Origin: Diadema setosum
Taxonomy: Eukaryota; Echinodermata; Echinoidea; Diadematoida; Diadematidae
Assembly: GCA_033980235.1 (NCBI GenBank)
Contig: CM067069.1
Span: forward strand, 2,596,255 to 2,660,254
Length of the DNA stretch: 64,000 bases
Direction: 5' to 3'
How positions within the stretch are numbered: the stretch's first letter is position 1; every line of letters starts with the position of its first letter. The notes under the pieces were generated by a model that was given only the letters and a program-made list of their open reading frames with translations, was not told where the DNA came from and did no database searches. Positions 22,905 to 34,360 of this stretch are shown here, in pieces. The position numbers and the translations under genes are program-made.

Positions 22905-23100
22905 GTGTGAATAATTTTTCCCCTCAGCTGCGTAAGATGAATTTTGCATGTTTTTAATTCTGCAGAATAAAGACATTCATCAATGGACAATATGGCATGA
23001 CAAAAAAAAATATTCGCATGTTTTTATTTTTGCACTGGTTTCAGGTCGTGCAAAATGGACAAAAATGTTCACACCACAAAAATTGTCCTTTTTATAGTAT
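22905..23100. mobile_element. Decayed TTTCGCG-type element
   Basis: Aligns by eye to 10756-10972 (GTTTTTAATTCTGCAGAATA against GTTTTTGATTCGGCGGAATC; CACACCACAAAAATTGTCC against CAACACCACAAAAATTTCC). CpGs are mostly lost. Confidence 0.5.
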
Positions 23101-25942
23101 ATTCTCCTACTGTAAGTAAACATGAAAATTTAAGAATTTAGATAAAAAAGCATGTTAAGTGCTATTCCTATGTACAAGTCTTCTTGGAAGTTCAATGCAG
23201 AATTTCCATCAACATTGCGTCTACTGAATCTAAATCTACTGAAGATATTTTAGTACTGTGTTATAGCTTCTCTTGTGATAATTCACCATTGCAGCTAATG
23301 ACAAAACCAAATGGCTATATCTTTTTCCTTAGGCATTTATGTGATTTGCATTGATTACAAGTAAAGAATTGACTCACATTCATTGATAAGGCCACTGAAC
23401 TAAAGATAAAGATACTTTGTTATTCATGTACTTAAAGATGCTGTTGAATTTTAGCAATTAAAAAGAATCATTACGTAATTTTGTCTGTATGTTATTTTCT
23501 TCTCATGTTTATCACAACAAAATGTCACAGTGCAATGAATTCCATTCAGGAGAAGATCTCGGTTCAAAGTCTAATGAGCCTTAATGAATCACTCATTTTG
23601 AACTCAGTTCTTACTGAGCTCGCATTTCTGATAAAAACAGCTGTCATGGATTTGTGGAACAGCTAACCTGATTACGTCAAGCAGGTCTGGCACAATTGAC
23701 ATAATTCAAGTCTTTGCTGAAAACGCATCTACTTTATGAATGAATCATTCTAGATGATTATCCAGACACTCATAAAACCTTTGAATACTGCTGTCTTGTC
23801 AAGCAAAAGAGGTGATGATGCTACGATCATCGAAGACAATTGATGTAACAGGCAAACTTGATTAATAGATTCTAATAGCTTACACAAATTCACAATCATT
23901 ACGTGTTGGGATTTCTGTTTGGAAATGAGATAGAAGCAATATGCATTGAGGCAATTAAAGACAGATGTTCTCGCAGTATTTTCCGCTCCAATCCAACCCC
24001 ACCCCAAAAGAAATAACAAATAAAAAACATTGTTTCATTCTATCACCACATACAACTTTCAATGAACCATCATGAACCAGTTTGCATTACATTCATGCTA
24101 AAGTACACAGTACGTTAACCCTCTTAAGCATCAACCATCTGTAAATTACATGAGCAATTGCATGACGACATACAAATACGTCACCAGCAGTAGTGATAAA
24201 GTTAAAGGCATTCTGCACCATTTACATTACTGTTTCCACCAAGTAATTGCTCTTTTGAGGTTTCCACAAAATCATCTGTGAATGGAGACAGAAAGAAGAG
24301 ATAGAGAGAGGGGGAGAGAGAGAACCATTACAGAGCCAGCATGAATTGGGTTATCAACCCAGCTGACTCCTTAACAGGGGGGTTGTTGTAACACCCTCCC
24401 AGCTGATGCTTTGTCATTAAGGTGCTCAAGTCTCGTGATTGGTATGATGCTGCGGGCAGCTCGGGGTTAGAATGGCGAGGCAGACATTACGCCATTAGTC
24501 CAGCCACAGATGGGCATGTTTTCCTCTATAATGATGAGTACAGTGTTAATTGGAACTGAATCCTTAATTATCTGTAACCCCCCTGATAATGTCATACAAC
24601 CCATAACATTATGCTTGGGCATAATAATGCACGTATCCAAAATGTGCAACACGAAACTGTTGAAAGACATGCATGTGCTTTAAAAGAATACATAAGGAGA
24701 AAGAGAGAGACACACACGCACATAAGACTATCGGCCATTTTTACGCTGGAAATAGTCCACAATACTTGAAGAGGAAACAAAAAAGAGAAAAGAAGTGCTC
24801 ATAAGTGACCTTGTGAAATCAGAAGAAAAAAATAAAGATGATGAATAAGAAATGTTAACAAACTCAACTTCCATGCCCCATTTTCTTTTTCATATCCCAG
24901 TTACTTGTTCAAATAATTTTGGGAAAAAACAACCAACCATCACTCCAATAATATCCATGTTGTATGAGCATCTACTCTGTTGTGTTCTTCTGATGGAATA
25001 TTCCAATTCTTCAAAGAATGTTGAAAGGAAAGAAAGAGAGAGAGTGGGAGAGATTTTTGCATAAGTCAATGAGGGAAGGAAAGCTAAATCACCTGCACAC
25101 CAGTGACAAGAGAATAAATCAAGAGGTCTACAGAATTTGAGATGAAAAGTAACAAGATAACTGACAGGAAATAATGCATTCTGCACAGAGGACGATTTGT
25201 TCGCCTGTCCAAAAGCTGCACCCAAAAATCGAAATATTCGCCAGGTCACGGAATCACTGAAAATGTCTCTGGTATCAAATTTTAGGCTGTGCTGATGACT
25301 GAATAATGAAATCCCACCCAATGTGTGTGAGAGTGTACCTGTGTCTGCTCGCAAAATGGAAGCACGTATTTCTCAATTTTGTGCAGAAAAGGGCAGAATA
25401 ACTAAAACAACAAAAAATAAACATGGAAAGTCAAGACAGCACAGTGATAGTTATTTTTTCACAATGGTACTCAAAAGCTGCATAATATTTTGGTTTCCAA
25501 GAAGATAAAAATGATATCATCTTTACTGAAGCAATGTCACATACTCCTAGTGACCTTTTTATTTCCCTTACAACACTGCCCACTTTAAAAATTGCACTTC
25601 AACAAAAAAATGGCAAGTATTTACAACATGTACCTTTGGATCTAGAGAGTGATAATCTTACTATTCACAGAGCATTACTTTCAGAAAAAAACCTGACAGA
25701 TTTGTTAAGTGAAAGTATACCAAATTATTGTATTTTCCTCACTTTCTGGGAACAGACAACTGCATCTTGGAAGGATTTTTTTTTTCTGCTTGAATAGCAA
25801 TCATGATATACAAGAAACAACGTGCCATGAGGGAGTGTTTCCATTGTCTCTGAAACCATGAATGTTTCCGTTATGTTTGCACAACAGAGAGAGAAGATGG
25901 AGTGGTATCTGTCGAAAACATCCGCACCCTCAAGGAATAGAA
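23101..25942. other. Intronic DNA, no gene found
   Basis: AT-rich, with the island at 24340-24620 listed separately and a short GA-rich run near 24290-24325. No exon or large repeat recognised. Confidence 0.45.
24340..24620. promoter_or_regulatory. Candidate conserved non-coding island
   Basis: Non-repetitive, GC-richer than its surroundings. It contains several homeodomain-type motifs (GTGTTAATTGG, CCTTAATTATC, GTCATTAAGG). No acceptable exon. A regulatory role is a guess from composition and motif clustering. Confidence 0.2.
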
Positions 25943-26392
25943 CACTGCAAAAAGTCTGGTGTTAAATATGAAACCCCCGAGCTGGTGTTAAATTTCCGGT
26001 GCTCATTTGTGGTTTTAGACTAACACCTCCGGGTGTGATTTCAAGACATAAAATTGTTTTTTTCTTAATATATACTTACTTTCTAGTCTTCTGTTGATTT
26101 TGAACTTCAACATGACGATCAAGAACTTTCCGATAAAGTACTTGATTTAAAAAAAAAGAAAAAAGATGTGAACACATTTACTCATATCAACACTGGGCAG
26201 GTGTTATACCATTGACATTAACTCCAGTAGTATGAAATCAACATCATGCGGTGTCACTGTTGAATTAACACCAGTGCAGTGTCCAAATATCACCAGCTAC
26301 ATTATCAAATTAACACGACACACCAGGTGAACATTTTTCAATTTTTTTTTAACACCCAAGGTGTTAAATCTAACACTTATGTTTTTACAGTG
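25943..26392. mobile_element. CACTGYAAAA-ended element, copy 1
   Basis: It starts CACTGCAAAAAGTCTGGTGT. The end, reversed, is CACTGTAAAAACATAAGTGT. The interior holds about ten GGTGTTAA / TTAACACC motifs. No coding region. A non-autonomous DNA element of unassigned superfamily. Related copy at 27449-27976. Confidence 0.65.
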
Positions 26393-27448
26393 AAGGCTAA
26401 CTTAGAGGATACTCAAGACAAAATAAAGAGGTACATTTGAAGTTGTACCAGGGCTGACTTGGAATTGGAGAAGATACAAAACTGGAATGTACAACACAAA
26501 CTACACACAGACATTCAGAAGGCAAACTTAATTGACGCCATACTGTTTCTTCACACTGAAGCTTCTTTCACTAATATTTACCTGTAAACATTAACAGCCA
26601 TTTGGACCTCATTTTTAAATTTCCTGCTAGTAGCTTTGATCTAGTTTAGATGGGTCAGTAGTTTTAGGATGCCGCAATTTCATCTTCATAAGGACAAACA
26701 TAAAGAGTGATGTCATGCAAAAATGACATTATCTTAAAGCATATTAGGGCTATAGAAACTGTTCGGGGGTGAGACTTTAAGAATTCATGATAGCAAATTT
26801 AAAAACATCAAAACACATTTGTTGCAGTAAAAACTTTTTCTACATATTTTGTTTCCTTGCCCCTCTGGCTCTGTTGATGCCTTCATTTGTCAACGAAATT
26901 AGATGCTAGTTCTCGACAATTAGGATCAAAAACCTTTTGCGGCACTAGACACTGCCATGGGCTGCAGGATGTAATGGATTATATGACAGACTTTTCCGGT
27001 ATTTGGCAATTTGCAATGATAAGACGGCTTTAATTTACTTCCGAGCACATCTACAGCCCCCCTTCCTTCTTTTCTACCATGTCTGCATCTAATAATAGTA
27101 GTATTTTCCTTTATCCTGCAGTATCTCACTTGTTTACCCAGCGAAGCTAAAAAGAACTGCATTATTACGGGATCTTTTTTTTTTCTGATAAAACATTCGA
27201 AGTTAGAAAATTTGGTATAAGAAAAAAGTTTGACAAAAGCATAAAAACAGCGCATATTTTAACTTGCTGATGATGTTTATACATATGCACTACTCTCTCA
27301 CCCCTCTTTTTTCAATAAATGTCTTTTAAATTAAGAAACAAATTAACAAAAAGTGTGTGAGCATCTCTTTTCTCTTAAAAAATAACCATCATTCATGATA
27401 ACAAAGACATGACAATATAACTAATGCATTGTTGTTCTTGAGACACTG

Positions 27449-27976
27449 CACTGCCAAAAGTCGGGTGTGAAATATGAAACACAGAGCTGGTGTTAAATTT
27501 CTGGTGCTCATTTGTGGTGTAACATTAACACACATGGGTGTCACTTCAAAATATAAAACTTTTCTTTTAATAGGTATTTAGTTCCTGTTCTTCTTGTTTA
27601 ATGTTGACTTTGAACTAAACAGAATGAACAAGAACTTCCCATAAAGTACTTGATTTGTGAAAAAAAAAAAATGTGAACACATATTTACACAACAGTAACA
27701 CCAGATGGTGTGGTCTCCTATTTAGACTGGATGGGTGTTACACCAATGAAATTAACACCAGCAACATCAACTCAACACCATGTAGTGCTGTAACACCGGC
27801 ATAATGTCAAAAATATTACCAGCTATTGTCAAATTTACACCACAAAATCCAAGGCGTATACCTTTCAACATCATCATAATATACTTTCTACACCTCCCTG
27901 TGTGGTCCTGAATTGACACTGGTCTGTGTTAGATTAATACCAGTGGTTTGACTCTAACACCAATATTTCTGCAGTG
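27449..27976. mobile_element. CACTGYAAAA-ended element, copy 2
   Basis: It starts CACTGCCAAAAGTCGGGTGT and ends ACACCAATATTTCTGCAGTG. It shares GAGCTGGTGTTAAATTTC, GTGCTCATTTGTGG and the CCATAAAGTACTTGATTTG block with copy 1, in the same orientation. Confidence 0.65.
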
Positions 27977-28170
27977 TGGTTGCTATCAAAAAGGCACTGA
28001 TTAATTCAGCTGCCTTTGCACAAGGTATTTTCATCTACATAGATGGGGTAACGAAAACAGTCATAAGTTTTGTAGTTTATATGCTTCACCAATTCCACAC
28101 AGTTTTAATATTTTCCTCAGCTTTAAGCTTCTTTTTTTTGTTCAATAATCTTATACCATACACAGGAATA

Positions 28171-28423
28171 CAGTGGCGGATCCAGGAGGGGGTGCACTTG
28201 GCACTCATCCCTTTCGTTTCTTGTTTTTATCAAATAAAAGAAATAAAAAGAAAAAATTGAAAGGGGGCGCCTGCGCAACCTATAATTTTTGTTCTTTTTT
28301 TTGCATCTGATTGTATTACAATAATGCCTTTTTTTTTTGGTTGTCAGCTGATGAAACCTGGAAGTGGTAAATAAACTTCTTTGCACCCCCCCCCCCCTTA
28401 CAGAATTTCTTCAGCTGCCCCTG
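28171..28423. mobile_element. CAGTGGCGGATCC-ended element (hAT-like)
   Basis: It starts CAGTGGCGGATCCAGGAGGG, an end typical of hAT-type non-autonomous elements. It ends ...GCTGCCCCTG (reversed CAGGGGCAGC). A direct repeat GGAATA flanks both sides. hAT elements usually make 8-bp duplications, so either the duplication has decayed or the superfamily is different. Confidence 0.5.
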
Positions 28424-30847
28424 GGAATATATGGTATAGCTATATATGATAAGGCTATGCAAGCTTGAATTGCTATGAGGGTTTGTGCGGTATTCTTTTT
28501 GTGGCTCTAATGGAATGGAGTATATCAAACCTACTGAAGTCCACCTGGCCATTTAAACTTGTGGCACTGGCATATTATAAATATGTGAATGGGATAAACA
28601 AGCAACTCTGAGCTTTTAATGGTGCACAACCCTAATGCCTTCTCTATACGTCCATTCATACCCCCCCCCCCTTCACACTTTTAAAATTAGTTGGGGGCAA
28701 ATAAAAAAGTAGATGGTGGAGAGGAGAAAACTGGGTTGCAGATATTAACAGAGACATCATCGACAGAAGAGAAAGTTATACAGCCACCCAGGTCTCAATC
28801 TTAGCTGCAGAGGTATCTAAATGTCATTGAGCTACAGATATATACGACTGCATGAGCGTGCATGCAAATAATGCAGTCTACACGCCGCTTGCCGTTCCCT
28901 TCGTGGGCTCGATCTTCCATTAAATGCCAATCAGCTGCCACTTTGCCGCTCATCTTATGTCATTTCCTCCCCTCAATATCACCCACCTTTGTCCCTATCT
29001 CTTTTTTTCTGACTTCATTTTCCGCAGCAACACCCCTATCATGCCCTGAGAGAAAAATTGCGCTTCTAAAAACCTTTCCCCTGTTTCGTTTTCTCTGTCT
29101 TCATAATGCCTTGTAGGAAGAAGAAGAGGAAGAAGAAAAAGGAATTGCATTCTCGATGGCCTAACACAAAAGTATTTCCACAACAGATGGCTTTTTTTTT
29201 TGTTCTTGGAAGAACTTTGCTAGAGTAGTCACTCGATCACTGGTATACATGCTAGACATTGACATTTAAATCTCACCCTATGTCCTGGTGTCAATGCCTG
29301 CTCAAACACTGCCAGAGAGCTCTACCTTTTCTTCCTCTTATCTTGATCACCAAGACTGTTCATTTTCTTCTCCTTCTTCTTCATCATCATCATCAGCTCC
29401 TTCTTTTCTTTATTATCTCTTTTAACGTGGGAGTCACATGATTTAAAACTCTGGTTGAGTTCAGCAACCTTTGATACATAAGAAAGAGATCGCAGATACA
29501 CTGCTCAATAAACACAAAGGTTATACCCCTTTCTGTGCCAGGGACATTGGACAGTGTATACAATGCTATAGGTTTTCTGAGCCAATCAACACTCAAAGCA
29601 AAGGTTTAAGACATAAAATTGGCGTAAAGCTATGCCTACAAATAAACCAAGCAGCAGGGCTGTATCAAAATACTCCATTAAAAGCAATGTCTGTGTAACT
29701 ATCAGCAGAACCAAAATGTTTTACTGCAATGACTGCATGGTCAGTAATGACATCCTTCTTGAAGAAACACAGCTTTCTCAGAAGGTTTTTTTTTTTGTAC
29801 TGTGGAGTAAGATTATTGCAAAATTGTCAAGTTACACATCATCTTTGATGTCATATCGCCAAGGAGTCTATCTGTATGAGCCTGACCTGACTCCAAGGAA
29901 GAATTATTACACTGTAACAGAATGGAGCTCCACCACTGATGAAACTAAAGCAGCGAAGCACAAAGGATTAAAGCAAGCGATAAATTAAAAAAAAAAATGA
30001 GTCTAGCCAGTAGAGCATACATTCCAAGGCTGAGAATATCTAGAGAGAGAAGGACTCTCAAAATAAACAGTATCCACAGTGGGACACATTGGCTTCTAAA
30101 GAAGGTTATGTACACACTGAATTTGCCACCCTGCGAAAAATTACGAGACCTTTGGAAAACATGATCAACTCCATCTACGATGAGGTGAGAAAGAACTGGT
30201 TCTTGCTTCCGAGAACCCCAAACAAGACATCGTGATCAGCGGCAAGAGGGAGATCAGTCCGGGGAACAAACAGTGGGATTAAAGAGGGAGCAAATGGGCC
30301 ATGCTGGCGTGAAACCAGGTGTGAGCGATGCGGCAATAGCCTCGCGGCGTCATCCCGTCTCCGATCCGCAATTCGAGACTCGTTCCGCCCAATCGGAGGG
30401 AGCGGGATGGATCGCCACGGCAACACAATGATGCGTGATGGAGGAATGATTGGAGGGTCAGTAATTGAAAGAAAACCCTCATCACTGAAATGAAAGAAAA
30501 ACATGCCATCCATCAGCACCTACAAGTCGTCTATTGATGCAGCTGACTTTGTTATAGAGACAGGTCTGCTGATCGCCTTTTCTCCCACTCCCACGGCTAT
30601 TGTTGATGAAATGAAAACACCTTTTGTTTATGAAAAGCTGACATATAAAGCATGAACAAACAAGATAAGTAAATCAATACAGACCTCGTTGCATTGCAAA
30701 AAGGAGAAAAAAAATCAGATGAAGTGATGGACTTAGTCTAGATAATAAATCCTTCTATGAAAACATCCCAAGACAAATTGAAAGCACAATCAGATATTTT
30801 GTTAAAGTTTCTCATGATTGCATGGCACAGATAGAGAAATCTTTATA

Positions 30848-31090
30848 GTCTAGAATCCCTCATCCTTTAGAGACCATCAAATGCGGTCAGGATTACACGA
30901 TAACTTCGGGGACGCAAAACAAAAGTGATCCCCGCAAATCCCTCGCCATTCTGCGTTCCACAATCTTACACAATCTAGACTCTCTTATCCTTTTTGGAGA
31001 CCATCAAATGTGGTCAGGATTACATGAAAACTTTGAGGAAGCAAAGCAAAAGTGATCCCCGTAAATCTCTGGGCATACTGCAATCGACGA
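30848..31090. repeat. Two-copy tandem duplication, about 126 bp
   Basis: Copies start near 30848 and 30973 and share AGACCATCAAATG, GGTCAGGATTACA, AAAAGTGATCCCCG and CTGCRWTC. Most differences are CpG in the left copy against TpG or CpA in the right copy. Confidence 0.75.
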
Positions 31091-31376
31091 CGGCCAACTT
31101 TGATCTTTCCAAAGTCTCTGAAATCACCTGCAGGCTGGAGGGGGATAATACCTGCGTGGAAGGCAAGGAGCTTCATATGAATGAGGTTTACTTTTACTTT
31201 CCAAAGATAGCATGCCAAATACTTACTCTATACTTTGCTTTCTTACTGATATACTCATCACTGACTTTCCTTTTTTCAAAATCCAGATCTTTATATCATA
31301 ACTATATATATCTTTTGTCTTTTATATTTATACTTCCACATAATTTTTGTATGCTTTGATATGTTGTACATGTTTT

Positions 31377-31793
31377 TTAAAGGGATCGTATAGTTTTGAT
31401 TGAGACCTAACTTCGAGCTTCTAACATTTTTGGGTGAGATAATGAGAAACCTTATGAAATATGAAGGAGCATGTAATTCCAAGAGAAATCCAACATTTAT
31501 TTGATGAAAATTGGTTTTGAAATGGCTGAGATACCCATAACAGAGCAATACTAATAAAAGGTGGGACCCACCCTTTATTCCGACCGCTTTGTTTTACTTT
31601 GTTTTTGGATGTCTCGGCTATTCCAAAACCGATTTTCATCAAATAATATTTGAATTCCTCTTTAGAATGGTATGCTTTCATATGTTGTACATGCTTTTTA
31701 AAGGGTTCTATTTTGCAAGTGGTTTCTTGATATCTTGCAAAAAGTTAAAAGCCCATTTCTCATCTCCACCAATAATGTACCATTCCTCTAAAA
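31377..31793. mobile_element. TTAAAGGG fold-back element, copy 1
   Basis: It starts TTAAAGGGATCGTATAGTTT and ends ACCATTCCTCTAAA. The arms fold on each other through TTGGTTTTGAAATGGCTGAG and its mirror CTCGGCTATTCCAAAACCGA. Same family as 46460, 55946 and 56485. No coding capacity. Confidence 0.65.
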
Positions 31794-32989
31794 TAAATTT
31801 GTGTTTGTAATCACTTTAGAAATGTATGTTGTTCCTGTTTATAGGGTGATTACAGAAAATTTTAAATGAATTGATTAGAGTTTGTGACATTGTCATGGCC
31901 AATGCCATCTTCCTTTTCCAACACTCCTGGGAAAACCATTCAAAAGAAATTAAAGGAAACTGAGAGGAGATTTCAGATTGGTAATGTTCCTAGTATATTT
32001 GAGAACATGTTTTAATACATTTTTACTACATTTCTAAATAATTATAATCTGTTTGTGTATGATATGATTTTCGTTTAGTTGCAAACTGTCGAAAAGTGCT
32101 TGTGTGTGAGTGGGTGTGTATGTCTGTGTAAAACTTTTAGAATGTTTGTATAGCATGAAGTTTGATTTGTGTCAGAATAAGATTTTGTTACTGGGCCCCA
32201 TTGATACAAGCCCTGCTTCACAGGGGTCCATGACCTTTCAATGTCTTTTATATATGTACACTTTCCGATATATATACATACATATTTTTGCTTGCATGTG
32301 TATACGTATGTTTTTGCTGAGTGGTTGGATAAGATTGAACTGAATTGAATTAAAAATATGTCACCTTCTAACTTCTAGACTGGGACAGACTACAAGATGA
32401 TTAACAAAAGGTAAACAGCTCCCAATTTAGCTTCTTCTTCTGTTCTATTTTCTAATCTGTCTCATTTGAGTTCCAAACAACTAAATCTTTTAGTAGAGAA
32501 AATTTTAGTTGTGCTTGTATCAACTTGAACATGATGCTAAAATTCACTGACAGTGGAGAAAGTGGCTACATGGAATTTTGAAAACTTGCAAGAAAATGTA
32601 CACCTATCCTAAATATATCTCTATGCATACAACTATTTTGGCCTGCTACCAGAAGACCCAATAAATTAATGTTCATGCACAGACTGAGAACTTCAGATTA
32701 TCTTCTCAAAGCAGAAAGCCTGGACTACCTTGTCATACCAAGGGACAAGAATGAATCAAAATAACACCAAGAGTCAATAAAACTTTCAGTAGAGGTACCA
32801 AACAGGTCCAGGAATTTTAAAATAAATCACCTACATAAAAAGTTTTACATGATTGTATATAAATATATAAGTACATTTGAATGCATAATAATTACCCCTG
32901 AATAAAGCTGTTCTCTCACCTTCCCTACTAATCACCTCCTTCCCCATTCATCATGTATTTCAATGAGGAATAAGAAGCATTTTGATGAG

Positions 32990-33545
32990 TTAAAGGAGAA
33001 GTTCACCTTCATAAACATAAGGATTGAGAGAATGCAGCAATATTAGTAGAACACATCAGTGAAAGTTTGAGGAAAATTGGACAATCAATGCAAAAATTAT
33101 GAATTTTTAAAATTTTTGTGTTGGATCCGCTGGATGAGGAGACTACTAAGGCTCGTGATGTCATATGAGTACAACAGTATAAGGAAAATGTAAAGATAAT
33201 TCAACATATTTTCACTTTTTTCACATAATAAAAGAGCCCCTGACTTGCCTCTTTCTAAAGGCAATGGGAATAATATTACCCATAACATATGTCAGTAAAG
33301 AGTCGAGGGAATGTGTCCTTTTTTCAAAAGAAGAAATTTTGAGAAATTCTCTTTATATTTTCCTTATATTGTTGTACGCATGTGACATCGTACACTGCAG
33401 TGGTCTTCTCATCCAGCGGTGACTGCACAAAAACTTAACTTTTGAACGGATTGTCCGATTTTCCTCAAACTTTCAATGATGTGTTCTACTAATATTGCTA
33501 CATTCTCTCAATCCTTATGTTAATGAAGGTGAACTTGTCCTTTAA
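32990..33545. mobile_element. 556-bp fold-back element with arms of about 200 bp
   Basis: It begins TTAAAGGAGAAGTTCACCTT and the reversed end is TTAAAGGACAAGTTCACCTT. The similarity continues inward for roughly 200 bp through ACATAAGGATTGAGAGAATG and CCGCTGGATGAG. TTAA occurs at both borders. No open reading frame of note. An interior-like fragment is at 58225-58335. Confidence 0.75.
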
Positions 33546-34194
33546 TAACAAATGTGGCAGGCCACAAAACATAACAGTTTTAAAAGCAGGATGAAGGAAA
33601 GTTGGTGCGTCGTAGTACACAAAGAAAGGACGTCGACAACCCAAAATGCTCTGAAAAGAATGACAAGAGGTCAGAAAGAGAAAGAGATAGAAGCAGGGGT
33701 GGACAGAGAGATGAAGCAACAATAACAACAAGAAGAAAAGATAACTGAAGAAAGAAGTGAAATCGGAGCTGGAAAGCGGATAAATCAAGCTGCGCGAGTG
33801 GGCAGCGATGGAACCAGATCTTCCGGGCAAGTGGCACTCGATGGGGGACCGACGACGTCCTGCCAGTGTCCTGAGCAACAACTTGACACAGAAACCAGGC
33901 TCTGACCAGAGAGTGTAATGTAGCTGTGTACGTACTACTCCAGGCACACGAGAGGGAAATTTATATTTATTTCAGAGATCTTCAGCAACCATTACATATA
34001 TAAAAGAATACATAAAGTATTGCCATCTCAAGGATTTCACTCTATATCACTCTGTAATTTTCAACTTTTTTATTCAGCAGAGGCGACAATGGTTTCATTA
34101 CTTTTTTTCCAAAATTTTCTAAGGGTCAACAAAACATGAGGGAACAAATGCATATTATTTGTTCCTTTCTATTTCTACCAACCAGCTAGTATAC

Positions 34195-34360
34195 TTTAAA
34201 GTATGAAATTTCCGCGAAGTGGAGCTGACAGCGTTTTTTGCAGCATGAAACTTTCGTGAATTGCCACTGGCATTCAATGCATATAGCGTAGACAAAAAAC
34301 GTCTGCATGCATTTTAATTTTGCGAATCTTGGCACTCGTGAAACTAGCGACCACCTATTT
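34195..34360. mobile_element. Decayed TACTGTAAAA-type element
   Basis: Contains GCATGAAACTTTCGTGAATT, a CACTGGCATTCAATGCAT block and CATTTTAATTTTGCGAATCT, all shared with 9486-9703 and 37773-37990. The ends are indistinct. Confidence 0.45.

Larger units (their letters stand above)
26393..30847. other. Intronic DNA between listed repeats, no gene found
   Basis: Apart from the elements at 27449 and 28171, it contains poly-C (28386-28397, 28662-28671) and (TTC/ATC)n near 29366-29397. A GC-rich non-repetitive patch at 30180-30480 has no usable splice borders. Confidence 0.45.

Noticed and set aside
30180..30480. GC-rich patch considered as an exon or gene remnant
   Set aside because: Frames are short, no splice borders and no recognisable product.
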